A stretch of DNA of 64,000 bases from Ruegeria denitrificans. Lineage in GTDB: Bacteria > Pseudomonadota > Alphaproteobacteria > Rhodobacterales > Rhodobacteraceae. Of the stretch, positions 49,579-58,247 are shown in pieces; within the stretch, counting starts at the first letter, position 1, and every line of letters starts with the position of its first letter. The stretch covers positions 124,001 through 188,000 of the forward strand of contig NZ_CYUD01000007.1 of NCBI RefSeq assembly GCF_001458295.1, given 5' to 3'. The position numbers were made by a program, and so were the translations under genes. The notes beneath the pieces are model-generated. The model searched no databases. It was not told the origin of the DNA and saw nothing but the letters and a program-made list of their open reading frames with translations.

Positions 49579-49741
49579 TTATTTATGCAAAAAGGATTGA
49601 GAACACGCGAACAAGCTAGTTTGCATGTACGCCACGACCGCAATTGCGAATAGAAGCCTTATGTGGCGAGCCCAAGGATACTCTTGAAGATGACAATGGG
49701 AGATCAAATTGATCGCCGCGCCCCAGTCGCTGCAAACCGCC

Positions 49742-50194
49742 TTAACTCCGACATGCCATCACGTGGTGCATGACCAGGTTAAGAACTTCAACAACATCGT
49801 TCTGGTTAAATGTCTGGTATCGGAATTTGACCGTTCCCCGGTCTGGCTTCGAACGTGACGGTGTAATTGCCTCAACCGTGACGCGCACGCTGATCGTGTC
49901 ACCGGAATACACCGGAGCCAGCCACCGTACCTCGTCCATACCATGTCCACCCAGATTGGTGCCGGTAAGTACACCAGTGTCGCGGAACAACCTGAAAGTA
50001 AGCGCTATTGTTTGAAATCCACTGGCGATGAGACCGCCGAACATCGACTCTGCGGCAGCCACTTTGTTAACGTGGAAGGGCTGCGGGTCATGAACCAGTG
50101 CGAAGTCAATAATCGCTCCCTCGGTCAGCGTAACGCCTCCGGTTTCGAAGGTTTCGCCAACCGACAAATCGTCGATGTATTTTCCGCTAGCCAT
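49742..50194 (-). CDS. MaoC-like hydratase
   Basis: 150 aa from ATG 50194 (MASGKYIDDLSVGETFETGG). Hot-dog fold with the R-hydratase motif: FALVHDPQPFHVNKVAAAES (Asp/His dyad) and FGGLIASGFQT. Such enzymes hydrate enoyl-CoA to (R)-3-hydroxyacyl-CoA or act on related thioesters. Single gene; not clearly linked to its neighbours. Confidence 0.88.
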   Translation of the reverse strand: MASGKYIDDLSVGETFETGGVTLTEGAIIDFALVHDPQPFHVNKVAAAESMFGGLIASGFQTIALTFRLFRDTGVLTGTNLGGHGMDEVRWLAPVYSGDTISVRVTVEAITPSRSKPDRGTVKFRYQTFNQNDVVEVLNLVMHHVMACRS

Positions 50195-50320
50195 GGCAAA
50201 AGTATAGTTTGATGCAGACTCAACCGTCAACGCGGAGCCAGGCTCGGCCGCCACTAATGCCGCATTATCTTTCGGCCATGGCAAAGATCGTATTGGAGAA
50301 CTGAGCCAGTGGTCGTTGAC

Positions 50321-51112
50321 CTATACCGCGGCGACAAAAAGGTGCGCTTCTTGCGGTACGTGCAATACGCCTTTTTTGTCATATCTAGACAAAGCGTCTG
50401 CAACCTCTTCCACGACCTTGTTGGTGACGTCAGCACCTGCATCCCTAAGATCAGTTTCGATTGGCAGCGCCATGATTTGCGCACGAAGGTCAATAAATCT
50501 TCGCTCTAGTACCAATGGCTCGTGACGAGCTATCTTGAAGCCTGCATCGACCAACAACTTAGAAATGAGCTCCCCATCTCGAAACGAAAAAGGCGCTTTG
50601 GCTTTTACTGCGGCATCTGTTCCAACATGCCGTTCGAGAGCTTTTGCAAGCGCTCCATTGAAGGGCGACACTGCGCGCCAACATGTCAAAAATAGCTGAC
50701 CGTCATTGCGTAAGATCCTATGAACTTCCTGCAAAGCGGCGGATTTGTCGGGGAAGAACTGAAGCCCCTGTTGTATGAAGGCATAGTCAAACGTAGCATC
50801 TTCGAAAGGTAACTCGGTTACATCTGCTGCATACCACTCGAGCACATGACGACAATCCGGCTGATTGGACTGCGCGACTTCAATCATAGTTTCGTTCAGA
50901 TCTACGCCAACAACTCGGCCTTTGCCCGTCAGTTTCCTTGCAATCTCTCGCGTCAAAGCCCCGGTGCCGCATGCGATGTCGATAACACAAGTGCCGCTTC
51001 GAAGCTGAACCTTCTGCATTGTTGCTTCAGCCAATGGGCCGAACATCGCAGGCACACTATGGTTATTGTACTTCTGCGCAGCCTCTTTGGTCAGCCGGAA
51101 ATTGTCCGTCAT
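50321..51112 (-). CDS. SAM-dependent methyltransferase
   Basis: 263 aa from ATG 51112, eight bases after AGGAGG. Motif I CVIDIACGTGALTREIA, post-I VVGVDLNETM and a Methyltransf_11 core (FDYAFIQQGLQFFPDKSAAL, ILRNDGQLFLTCWR). The FFPD motif and C-terminus suggest a small-molecule methyltransferase. Substrate unknown. Confidence 0.85.
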   Translation of the reverse strand: MTDNFRLTKEAAQKYNNHSVPAMFGPLAEATMQKVQLRSGTCVIDIACGTGALTREIARKLTGKGRVVGVDLNETMIEVAQSNQPDCRHVLEWYAADVTELPFEDATFDYAFIQQGLQFFPDKSAALQEVHRILRNDGQLFLTCWRAVSPFNGALAKALERHVGTDAAVKAKAPFSFRDGELISKLLVDAGFKIARHEPLVLERRFIDLRAQIMALPIETDLRDAGADVTNKVVEEVADALSRYDKKGVLHVPQEAHLFVAAV

Positions 51113-51175
51113 CAAAATATCCTCCTAGCAACGCGTCAATAATTGGACCACCCAAAGTGACCCAAAATCGTAATC

Positions 51176-52096
51176 TCACGAGGTTTCAACCGGAAGGCTC
51201 TCATCGGCGCTCCACTCAGCCCATGAACCATCGTACAGGCGGGACTTTTCGAACCCCATTTGGCGCAACGCAAGGAGCCCACAAGAAGCAGCTATGCCAC
51301 GGCCGCAATAGGCGATGACCTCATCGTCAGTTTGAATTCCCTTGTCCTGATAGTGCTTGAGGAGCTTGGAATGATCCGCCAACTTGAATGAACCACGTTC
51401 CTTTAGTTTAGCTGCACGTTCGGCAATGGGTATGTGTGCCAAATCCGGATCGATGTTCGATATCGCCGGTATGTTGACGGCACTGGGAATATGTCCCGAG
51501 CGACCTCCCCATGTGTGAACTCCGTCGCCTCGGAAGAGGTTGTTTGGTAGAAAGTCCACAATTCTGACTCCGGGCTTACCCATCGCATCCAAGACATCAG
51601 CTTTGCGGGCAATCCAATTGCTCTGCACTGTTGGTTCAAAGTCACCATGCTCAACGGTTAGATCGCCAGTTTCAGTGGGTCGACCTTCGAGTTTCCATTG
51701 CTGCAAGCCGCCGTCCAAGACCTGCACGTTTTTATGGCCATAGTGCGAAAGTGCCCACCAAAGACGCGCAGACGCCAATGGAAGCCCGGAGTCATCGTAG
51801 ACCACGACATGACTGTCGTCGGAAACACCCAACTCACGCATCCTTTCCCCGAAGTCCTCTGGGCCGAGCATCATGTCGGGAGTGTTCTGAGTGCTGTCTG
51901 CAAGCTCCGTCGACATGCCAACATACACGGCGCCAGGAATGTGCTCGGCCTGGAACTCGCTCCTATCGTCATAGGCTACGCCCTTGCCGTTTTCCTCCCT
52001 AAACTTCCAGCGAACATCAATGATGCGTAGTTTCGGGTTAGTCAGGTTATCTGCCAACCAAGCCGTATCAATGAGCGGGCGAGTTTGGGTTGTCAT
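51176..52096 (-). CDS. Two-domain sulfurtransferase (thiosulfate / 3-mercaptopyruvate type)
   Basis: 306 aa from ATG 52096 (AGAGGAG upstream). Tandem rhodanese domains; the first is inactive (HVVVYDDSG), and the second carries the catalytic Cys in VIAYCGRGIAASCG. The N-terminus IDTAWLADNLTNPKLRIIDV and RSGHIPSAVNIP are typical. Transfers sulfane sulfur from thiosulfate or mercaptopyruvate to a thiol acceptor. The CGRGIA loop does not match either the CRKGVT (thiosulfate) or CGSGVT (mercaptopyruvate) norm. Confidence 0.88.
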   Translation of the reverse strand: MTTQTRPLIDTAWLADNLTNPKLRIIDVRWKFREENGKGVAYDDRSEFQAEHIPGAVYVGMSTELADSTQNTPDMMLGPEDFGERMRELGVSDDSHVVVYDDSGLPLASARLWWALSHYGHKNVQVLDGGLQQWKLEGRPTETGDLTVEHGDFEPTVQSNWIARKADVLDAMGKPGVRIVDFLPNNLFRGDGVHTWGGRSGHIPSAVNIPAISNIDPDLAHIPIAERAAKLKERGSFKLADHSKLLKHYQDKGIQTDDEVIAYCGRGIAASCGLLALRQMGFEKSRLYDGSWAEWSADESLPVETS

Positions 52097-52362
52097 ACCT
52101 ACTTTCTCCTCTAACCGGACGCGGGGCGAGCCGTACGGAATAATCCCCAAAATTGCTTTCGGAGTCCAATTTTGGAAAATCGGGATTTGATAAAGTAAAT
52201 ATGATTTAAACGGCATGTTGATGATTTCATGAGACTTCTGAAAGAAACGGATGCTGAAATCATGGCGCCTCGTAACGTCGATTTCCTTTGACTCGTTTAT
52301 GGGTAGGCATGCTCATATAGCTCACTGACGGACAGGTTTGGTACAGAAAGTGGAAGGTTTGG

Positions 52363-53643
52363 ATGCTTGAAGATCGGTACGGAAGCCCGCTAACGACCAC
52401 ATCACAAACTGCGCGAGACGCCTACGTTGAAGGCATCGACCGATTTCTGGGTGCTTTTGATGATGTTGAAGAAGCTTACCGTTCTGCAATGCAGGCAGAT
52501 GATAGCTTTGCCATGCCCCATGTCGGGCTTGCGCGCTACCTTGTTACTGTCGGGCGTGCACAAGATGCAAAGCGTGAAATAGCCGTCGCAAAGGAACTGT
52601 CGCATGGCGTCAGCCCGCGCGAAGCCGCGCAGATCGACATTATCAGCGATCTCATTGAGGGGCGTGCACCGCAGGCCTACAGGCGCATCCGAGATCACGT
52701 CACAGACCATCCGCGAGATATTTTGCTTGCTCAGACATGTACCAGCGTATTTGGCTTAATTGGGTTTTCAGGTCAGGCTGGACGCGAGGCGGAGCAGCTT
52801 GCGTACACAACCCTGTTGAAGCCACACTATGGCGACGACTGGTGGTTTCTCTGCCAGCATGCATTTGCCCAGATGGAGGCCGGACAGATCGGCCCGGCCG
52901 CGGAAAACATCGAGCGCGCGCTTGAGTTGAAGCCAGACAGCGCACACAGTGCACATGTCAGGGCCCATCTCTACTATGAGAACGGGGAGACGGACGCTGG
53001 CTACGCTTATCTGCGCGAATTCTGGCAAGACTATCCCTTCACAGCGTATTTGCACTGTCATCTCAGCTGGCACGTCGCTCTGTGGGCGCTTGAGAGCGGC
53101 GATGTGGCAGGTATGTGGAAGCTGTTCGATGATTATGTTTCCCCCGACCGACCTCCTGCGCCACCACTGAACGTTCTGACTGATAGTGTGGCAATTGTTC
53201 ACCGCGCCTTTTTGGCTGGCGAGCAAATTCCTCAGGAGCGTTGGCAACAACTCAGCGACTATGCTGTTCAGTTCTTTCCTTCACCCGGTTTGGCTTTTGC
53301 GGATGTTCACGCGGCTCTTGCGCATGCGATGGCTGGAAACAGAGAGCGTCTGGAAACAACCATTGACGGCGCAAAGGGACCCGCAGGACCCACCGTTGCC
53401 TCAGTCGCAGGCGCATTCCGCGCGCTTGCGGATGGAAATGCGGATGAAGCGATTGAGAAATTCGTAAGTGTCATGTCTGAGCACGAACGCCTTGGCGGCA
53501 GCCGGGCGCAACGCGACATTATTGAGTTTTCATTGGCGCATGCGCTGGCAATTTCGGGACAATCGAATGAAGCTCGACGCATTCTCAACATGCATCGACC
53601 GCATACCTCTCACGACCATGCAGTTGCCACGCTAGAAGGATAG
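52363..53643 (+). CDS. TTC38-like tetratricopeptide-repeat protein
   Basis: 426 aa; TPR-like helical repeats throughout (e.g. EEAYRSAMQADDSFAMPHVG, AAENIERALELKPDSAHSAH, YAYLREFWQDYPFTAYLHCH). The order and the HLSWHVALWALESGD region resemble the TTC38 family of unknown function. No signal peptide. GGAAGG is near the ATG. Second TPR gene follows 385 bp downstream. Confidence 0.7.
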   Translation: MLEDRYGSPLTTTSQTARDAYVEGIDRFLGAFDDVEEAYRSAMQADDSFAMPHVGLARYLVTVGRAQDAKREIAVAKELSHGVSPREAAQIDIISDLIEGRAPQAYRRIRDHVTDHPRDILLAQTCTSVFGLIGFSGQAGREAEQLAYTTLLKPHYGDDWWFLCQHAFAQMEAGQIGPAAENIERALELKPDSAHSAHVRAHLYYENGETDAGYAYLREFWQDYPFTAYLHCHLSWHVALWALESGDVAGMWKLFDDYVSPDRPPAPPLNVLTDSVAIVHRAFLAGEQIPQERWQQLSDYAVQFFPSPGLAFADVHAALAHAMAGNRERLETTIDGAKGPAGPTVASVAGAFRALADGNADEAIEKFVSVMSEHERLGGSRAQRDIIEFSLAHALAISGQSNEARRILNMHRPHTSHDHAVATLEG

Positions 53644-53699
53644 GGTGCCCGCATTTTTGACGCCCGCAATGTGCGCAAATTACACGTTTTCAACGCCAG

Positions 53700-53840
53700 T
53701 TAGAACAGAAGCTGTCGCACGACGTTACTAGGCCCCAAAAGTGTTAGTTGGCGGAAAAGACCAATCTGACTGCTAACATCAGCTTTCTCAAAAGCCCGTC
53801 TTAGGATTGTGCGAGCGGTGTTTGTGGTCTTGTCGGTGGG
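53700..53840 (-). pseudogene. Relic of a LuxR-type helix-turn-helix regulator
   Basis: A minus-strand frame of 46 codons ends at 53700 and reads DKTTNTARTILRRAFEKADV then SSQIGLFRQLTLLG, the recognition helix and following turn of a LuxR/GerE HTH (typical: TVR.QL..iF.KtgvsrQ.eLv). A stop at 53841-53843 closes the N-terminal side and no start exists, so it is a fragment. The rest of the 385-bp gap 53644-54028 shows nothing else. Confidence 0.5.
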
Positions 53841-54028
53841 CTACTGTGGAGGGATTGGACGACGCGTCACTCACGCGGCCAACAAGTTGATCAGTCGCCA
53901 AGAAGAGTGCTTCGATCAAATGGAGTTCAAATAAGATGGGTCTATGCCTTGGATCGGCTTTGATGTCGCTAGTATCGAGAAACAGCCCATTGTGGTAATC
54001 TCCTACCTTTAATTAGGGGGTTATTGTG

Positions 54029-55675
54029 ATGGAATACTATGATCTAGGTAGCTACAGCCGAAGGATCACAACCTCGTCGGACGAAGCCCAGCTTTGGTTT
54101 GATCGTGGTTTGGCTTGGACTTACGCGTACAACCACGAAGAAGCGATTGTATGCTTTCAGAATGCCGTGGCTGCGGATCCAAATTGCGCAATGGCGCACT
54201 GGGGCATCGCGTATTGCATTGGGCCGAACTACAACAAGCCCTGGGAAACATTCGAAGAAGACGAGAAGCCTGACTGTATCGCCTTGGCAAAAGCGTCAAT
54301 CGAGGCTGCTGCGTCATTAAAGGACAAACTGACGCCTGTTGAACGCGCGCTCATCGAAGCCATTCCAGCGCGTTATCCATCCTCATCGGATATTGAGGAT
54401 TTCAGCCCCTGGAATGATGCCTTCGCTGATGCGATGCGAAAGGTTCACTCCGAATTCGATCAGGACCTGGACGTGTCTGCGATTCTGGCCGAGTCGCTCA
54501 TGAACCGCACACCTTGGCAGCTTTGGGATTTGCCGACCGGAAAGCCCGCCGAAGGGGCCGATACACTTGAAGCCATAGCAGTCCTCGAAACTGCATTTGA
54601 TACACTCCCCGGAGCATGGGAACACGCAGGGCTCCTGCACATGTACATTCACCTGATGGAAATGTCGCCAAATCCTGAGCGAGCCCTTCGCCATGGTGAT
54701 GTGCTCAGCACGTTGGTGCCTGAAGCCGGGCACTTGCTTCACATGCCCACCCATATTGACGTCTTGTGTGGAGATTACATGAACGTTGTGTTGCGTAATC
54801 ACAAAGCCATCTTGTCAGATCGAAAGTTCCTGGAACGCGAAGGCCCTGACAACTTCTATTCCGTTTACAGGTGTCATAACTACCACTTCAAAATCTACGG
54901 AGCGATGTTTTTGGGGCAGCCAACGGCGGCACTGGAAGCTGCTGATGAGCTTGTCGAAACTTTACCTTCAGAGACACTTCGGCCAATGGCTGATTGGTTC
55001 GAGGCGTTCATTCCTATGAAACAACATGTATTGATCAGGTTTGGACGCTGGCAGGCTATCCTTGATCAGGATTTACCTGAAGATGCGGAGCTCTACAGCG
55101 TCACTATCGCCATGATGCGGTATGCAAGGACGGTTGCCTTGGCCAACCTACACAGGGTCGCTGAAGCCGAGAGTGAAAAAGCCAAGTTCTATGATGCTCT
55201 AGCCAGAGTTCCTGAGACCCGAATGCTGTTCAACAACACATGCCGGGACATTCTGAAGGTCGCTGAGCAAATGATGCTGGGTGAGTTGGCCTATCACACA
55301 GGAGAGCAAGAAACGGCCTTTGACCACCTGCGAAAGTCAGTCGAGATCGACGACAACTTGCCATACGACGAGCCCTGGGGCTGGATGCAACCCACCCGTC
55401 ATGCGCTGGGTGCTCTTCTTCTTGAACAGGGCCAGATGGAGGAAGCCGAAGCTGTTTACCGTGCAGACCTTGGCCTGGATGCAACGCTTAGCCGGGCCTG
55501 TCAGCATCCGGGCAACGTCTGGAGCCTGCATGGCTTGCACGAATGTCTCGCCCGGCGCGGTGAAACGGTCGAAGCCGCCCACATTAAGCTACAACTGGAC
55601 AAGGCCGCTGCCCGCGCCGAGGTGCCGATAAAGGCGTCGTGTTATTGCAGGCAGAAGGCGTTGGCCGCCGAGTAA
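54029..55675 (+). CDS. TPR protein with HLLHMPTHI motif
   Basis: 548 aa from ATG 54029 (AGGGGG eight bases upstream). Starts with a TPR-rich domain (RGLAWTYAYNHEEAIVCFQN, AVAADPNCAMAHWGIAYCIG) and later LLHMYIHLMEMSPNPERA and GHLLHMPTHIDVLCGDY, histidine clusters that may bind a metal. These features match a widespread cytosolic TPR family of unknown function. Cys-rich tail (SCYCRQKALAAE). Same strand as the rhodanese gene downstream. Confidence 0.72.
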   Translation: MEYYDLGSYSRRITTSSDEAQLWFDRGLAWTYAYNHEEAIVCFQNAVAADPNCAMAHWGIAYCIGPNYNKPWETFEEDEKPDCIALAKASIEAAASLKDKLTPVERALIEAIPARYPSSSDIEDFSPWNDAFADAMRKVHSEFDQDLDVSAILAESLMNRTPWQLWDLPTGKPAEGADTLEAIAVLETAFDTLPGAWEHAGLLHMYIHLMEMSPNPERALRHGDVLSTLVPEAGHLLHMPTHIDVLCGDYMNVVLRNHKAILSDRKFLEREGPDNFYSVYRCHNYHFKIYGAMFLGQPTAALEAADELVETLPSETLRPMADWFEAFIPMKQHVLIRFGRWQAILDQDLPEDAELYSVTIAMMRYARTVALANLHRVAEAESEKAKFYDALARVPETRMLFNNTCRDILKVAEQMMLGELAYHTGEQETAFDHLRKSVEIDDNLPYDEPWGWMQPTRHALGALLLEQGQMEEAEAVYRADLGLDATLSRACQHPGNVWSLHGLHECLARRGETVEAAHIKLQLDKAAARAEVPIKASCYCRQKALAAE

Positions 55676-55861
55676 TCTCGGATCAACAGCAATGGCTGGG
55701 GCAATTGCGAGGCCCGCTTCTGCCGTTGATCGGGACTTGTTTAACTTCGTTGATGGCAACCGTCTGGGCGACCACAAGACCGGCAATCATCGCTTGGATG
55801 CCGTTTTGCGGTAAATCAGCCGCATGGTAGCATCGCGTAGGATTTGCAGTCGGGGGGCAAC

Positions 55862-56257
55862 ATGGTCTTAACATTCGCACAAATGGAAACTCAGGAAATA
55901 TCCAAAGCAAATCCAATTTCAGCAACTGACGCGCTGGCAGTACTGATCGAAGACCCCAACGCACTTGTGGTGGACGTAAGGGATAGCGCTGAAATGGCGG
56001 CCACAGGTATCAGCCCGAGAGCAATTCCGGCTCCTGGTCGCGCCGTCGCTTGGATGGCAGACCTTGAAAGTGAATACAGATCTCAAGAGTTACAGGATCG
56101 TGGAAGGCGAATTTTCACCACTTGTGGCGGAGCTCCGAGCTATCGAGGCGCGGCAGCGGCAAATGTATTGACTGCGATGGGTTTTCAAAACGTGCAGTTC
56201 ATCGATGGAGGGATGGCGGCTCTGATCGCAGCGGGCTCCTCTACAAAGCAGCCTTAA
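55862..56257 (+). CDS. Single-domain rhodanese-like protein
   Basis: 131 aa from ATG 55862. LVVDVRDSAEMAATG near residue 36, TTCGGAPSYRGAAAA with the catalytic cysteine, and FIDGGMAALI at the end are the normal rhodanese fold landmarks, though the loop CGGAPSYR is longer than the usual CxxGxR. Probably a sulfurtransferase or related Cys enzyme. GGGGGG-like ribosome site. Confidence 0.8.
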   Translation: MVLTFAQMETQEISKANPISATDALAVLIEDPNALVVDVRDSAEMAATGISPRAIPAPGRAVAWMADLESEYRSQELQDRGRRIFTTCGGAPSYRGAAAANVLTAMGFQNVQFIDGGMAALIAAGSSTKQP

Positions 56258-56310
56258 AAAAGGCGAAACCAACGGTGTTGAGCAAACACGCAGGGGTCAA
56301 TAGAAGCTTC

Positions 56311-57207
56311 TCAGCTTGCAGAGTTGTGTCTCGATACGACTTGCGACTGAGATTTTAGCCAATTGACGAAAACCTTAGCCTCGGGGCGCTGAAATTCTGC
56401 CTGCGTCTGGATGTAATAGACGCCGAAGAGAGGCTCAGAGAACAATTCAGTCATCCGACCAGATGATAGATCGTCCTCGAAAAAAGCTCTGGCGGTATAC
56501 GTGATACCGTCACCCCGGCGAACCGCAGTCATGATCAGGTTCCCCGGCATGTGATTTATGGTCAATGGTTCGGCAGGAATAACCCCGTGATAGGTGAACC
56601 AGTCAGCCGCCTCGTTGGTGCCCAGTTCCTGCAACCAGGGCAGCTTCGTTAAAGAGGCCGGGTCACGCAGATCTTGGCCTCCCACCAGTGAAGGTGCCCC
56701 GATCACGACCATGTCGGAAACAAGGACAGTATCCTCTTCTTTTCTCGGCATGCGTCTGTCGTGATACCGAATGGCGACATCGATACCACCTGGTCCTATC
56801 TGAACCAGTTCCGAAGTTGGGTTCAGCATCAAAGTGATCTCTGGATGTTCACGTTGAAACTCTGCCATTCTCGGCAATAGCCACTCCACCGCGAATGCGG
56901 GTGACATTGTCACTTGAACGGGGCGCTGCGCTGTGTGTTCTGCCAGTCGTTCGACACCCCTTCCGATAATTTCAAAGCCGATACCCAGTTCACGTGCAAG
57001 CATGATGCCTGGCTCGGTCAGCTCAATGCTGCGCCCACGTTTAGCAACGAGAGCTACACCCAAATGTCTTTCCAACGATTTCACCTGCTGGCTGACAGCC
57101 GCTTGGGTAACGTTCAAGCGTTCAGCCGCCACGGTGTAACTCCCTGCTTCCGCAACTGCTGAGAAAGCGCGCAAAGCGTTCATCGGGGGAAGGTGCAACC
57201 AATCCAT
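56311..57207 (-). CDS. LysR-family regulator, GcvA-like
   Basis: 298 aa. MDWLHLPPMNALRAFSAVAE, AGSYTVAAERLNVTQAAVSQ and QVKSLERHLGVALVAKRGRS form the HTH; the effector domain (VEWLLPRMAEFQREHPEITL, VDVAIRYHD-like IDVAIRYHDRRM) is complete. GcvA-type regulators start this way. Divergent from the GFA gene across 159 bp, which may be its target. Confidence 0.9.
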   Translation of the reverse strand: MDWLHLPPMNALRAFSAVAEAGSYTVAAERLNVTQAAVSQQVKSLERHLGVALVAKRGRSIELTEPGIMLARELGIGFEIIGRGVERLAEHTAQRPVQVTMSPAFAVEWLLPRMAEFQREHPEITLMLNPTSELVQIGPGGIDVAIRYHDRRMPRKEEDTVLVSDMVVIGAPSLVGGQDLRDPASLTKLPWLQELGTNEAADWFTYHGVIPAEPLTINHMPGNLIMTAVRRGDGITYTARAFFEDDLSSGRMTELFSEPLFGVYYIQTQAEFQRPEAKVFVNWLKSQSQVVSRHNSAS

Positions 57208-57366
57208 ACTATAGTTTTTCTAAAGCTTTGTTAGACTATTTGAGTCGCATGATATCGGCATTCTTGACATTATTCACAGTGAAATCTGTTCTAAAATCAT
57301 GAGATATTAGAGCAGATGCCTCATTATCGATGTAAACCTAGCCGTACGTCATGAGAGCTTGATACG

Positions 57367-57777
57367 ATGAAAAAAATTCAAGGTGGATGTTACTGTGGTG
57401 CTGTTCGATACCAGATCGCGACACCACCTGTCTGGTCGGGGCATTGCCATTGTCGTTCATGCCAAATGGCCCTTGGTGGCGCCTTTGCAACTTGGGCTAA
57501 GGTAGCCGCCGAAGACTTCGCCGTTATCAAAGGCGAAATCCAACACATTGAGAAAACTTCGGGTATTCGCCGCGGGTTTTGTCGGGACTGTGGAACGACG
57601 TTGACCTATGCCGCCCTAAATGAAGTTGAGGGCCAAGACTGGAGCGCTGACGCTTGGTTTTCTGCTGTAACGTTGGACGACCCATCGATTGCGCAACCCA
57701 AGGCCCACATCTTCGTGTCACATCAGCAGCCATGGATAAAACTCGACGACGGGCTGCCGACGTTTCCTGAGTTCTAA
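57367..57777 (+). CDS. GFA-family zinc protein (DUF636)
   Basis: 136 aa. GGCYCGAVRYQIA at the start, SGHCHCRSCQMALGGAF and GFCRDCGTTLTY give the seven Cys that bind two zinc ions in the glutathione-dependent formaldehyde-activating fold. Family members bind S-hydroxymethylglutathione-like adducts or act on unknown thioethers; no formaldehyde dehydrogenase nearby. Next gene begins 31 bp downstream. Confidence 0.92.
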   Translation: MKKIQGGCYCGAVRYQIATPPVWSGHCHCRSCQMALGGAFATWAKVAAEDFAVIKGEIQHIEKTSGIRRGFCRDCGTTLTYAALNEVEGQDWSADAWFSAVTLDDPSIAQPKAHIFVSHQQPWIKLDDGLPTFPEF

Positions 57778-57808
57778 GCAACTTTTCGAGCGAACGGAGA
57801 AGAAAGCG

Positions 57809-58003
57809 ATGAACACTGTTTATTCATATGCCTGCAATGATTGCGAGGGCATGGAGGCCTGCCCAGGCAAAGTGGTTGCAGCGACCAAGGACGAAGTCTG
57901 GAAGCTCATGGAACTGCACGCGGTGGTCGCCCATGGAGAGGACCCCAGCTCGTGGGATGCCGACACTCGAGAATATCTGGAAACACTGATAAAGCCCGCG
58001 TGA
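57809..58003 (+). CDS. DUF1059-like small Cys-rich protein
   Basis: 64 aa: YSYACNDCEGMEACPGKVVA then TKDEVWKLMELHAVVAHGED, the C..C....CP...a.t.eEv...v..Ha...H pattern of DUF1059. Likely zinc-binding. 31 bp after the GFA gene and probably co-transcribed. GGAGAAG lies near the ATG. Confidence 0.7.
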   Translation: MNTVYSYACNDCEGMEACPGKVVAATKDEVWKLMELHAVVAHGEDPSSWDADTREYLETLIKPA

Positions 58004-58247
58004 TCAAATAAATTAAGCTTCAAGTTCCTACGGATAATCGGCCAAAACTATCAACTTGGTTTGTTTAACCGCGAAGGGCAGCTTTCCTCCGCAGCTGGGA
58101 AATTGCTAGGCCCATTTGTGAGTATCCGGTTTGGGCTGCGGCCTACCGCCAAGGCGCCTAGAAGCGCAAGGCCATCACGAACCCAAATCGGAAACGTGTG
58201 AGATTGGTTTCCATCACAAACCATCCTGCTACAGCGAAACCCTGCTT

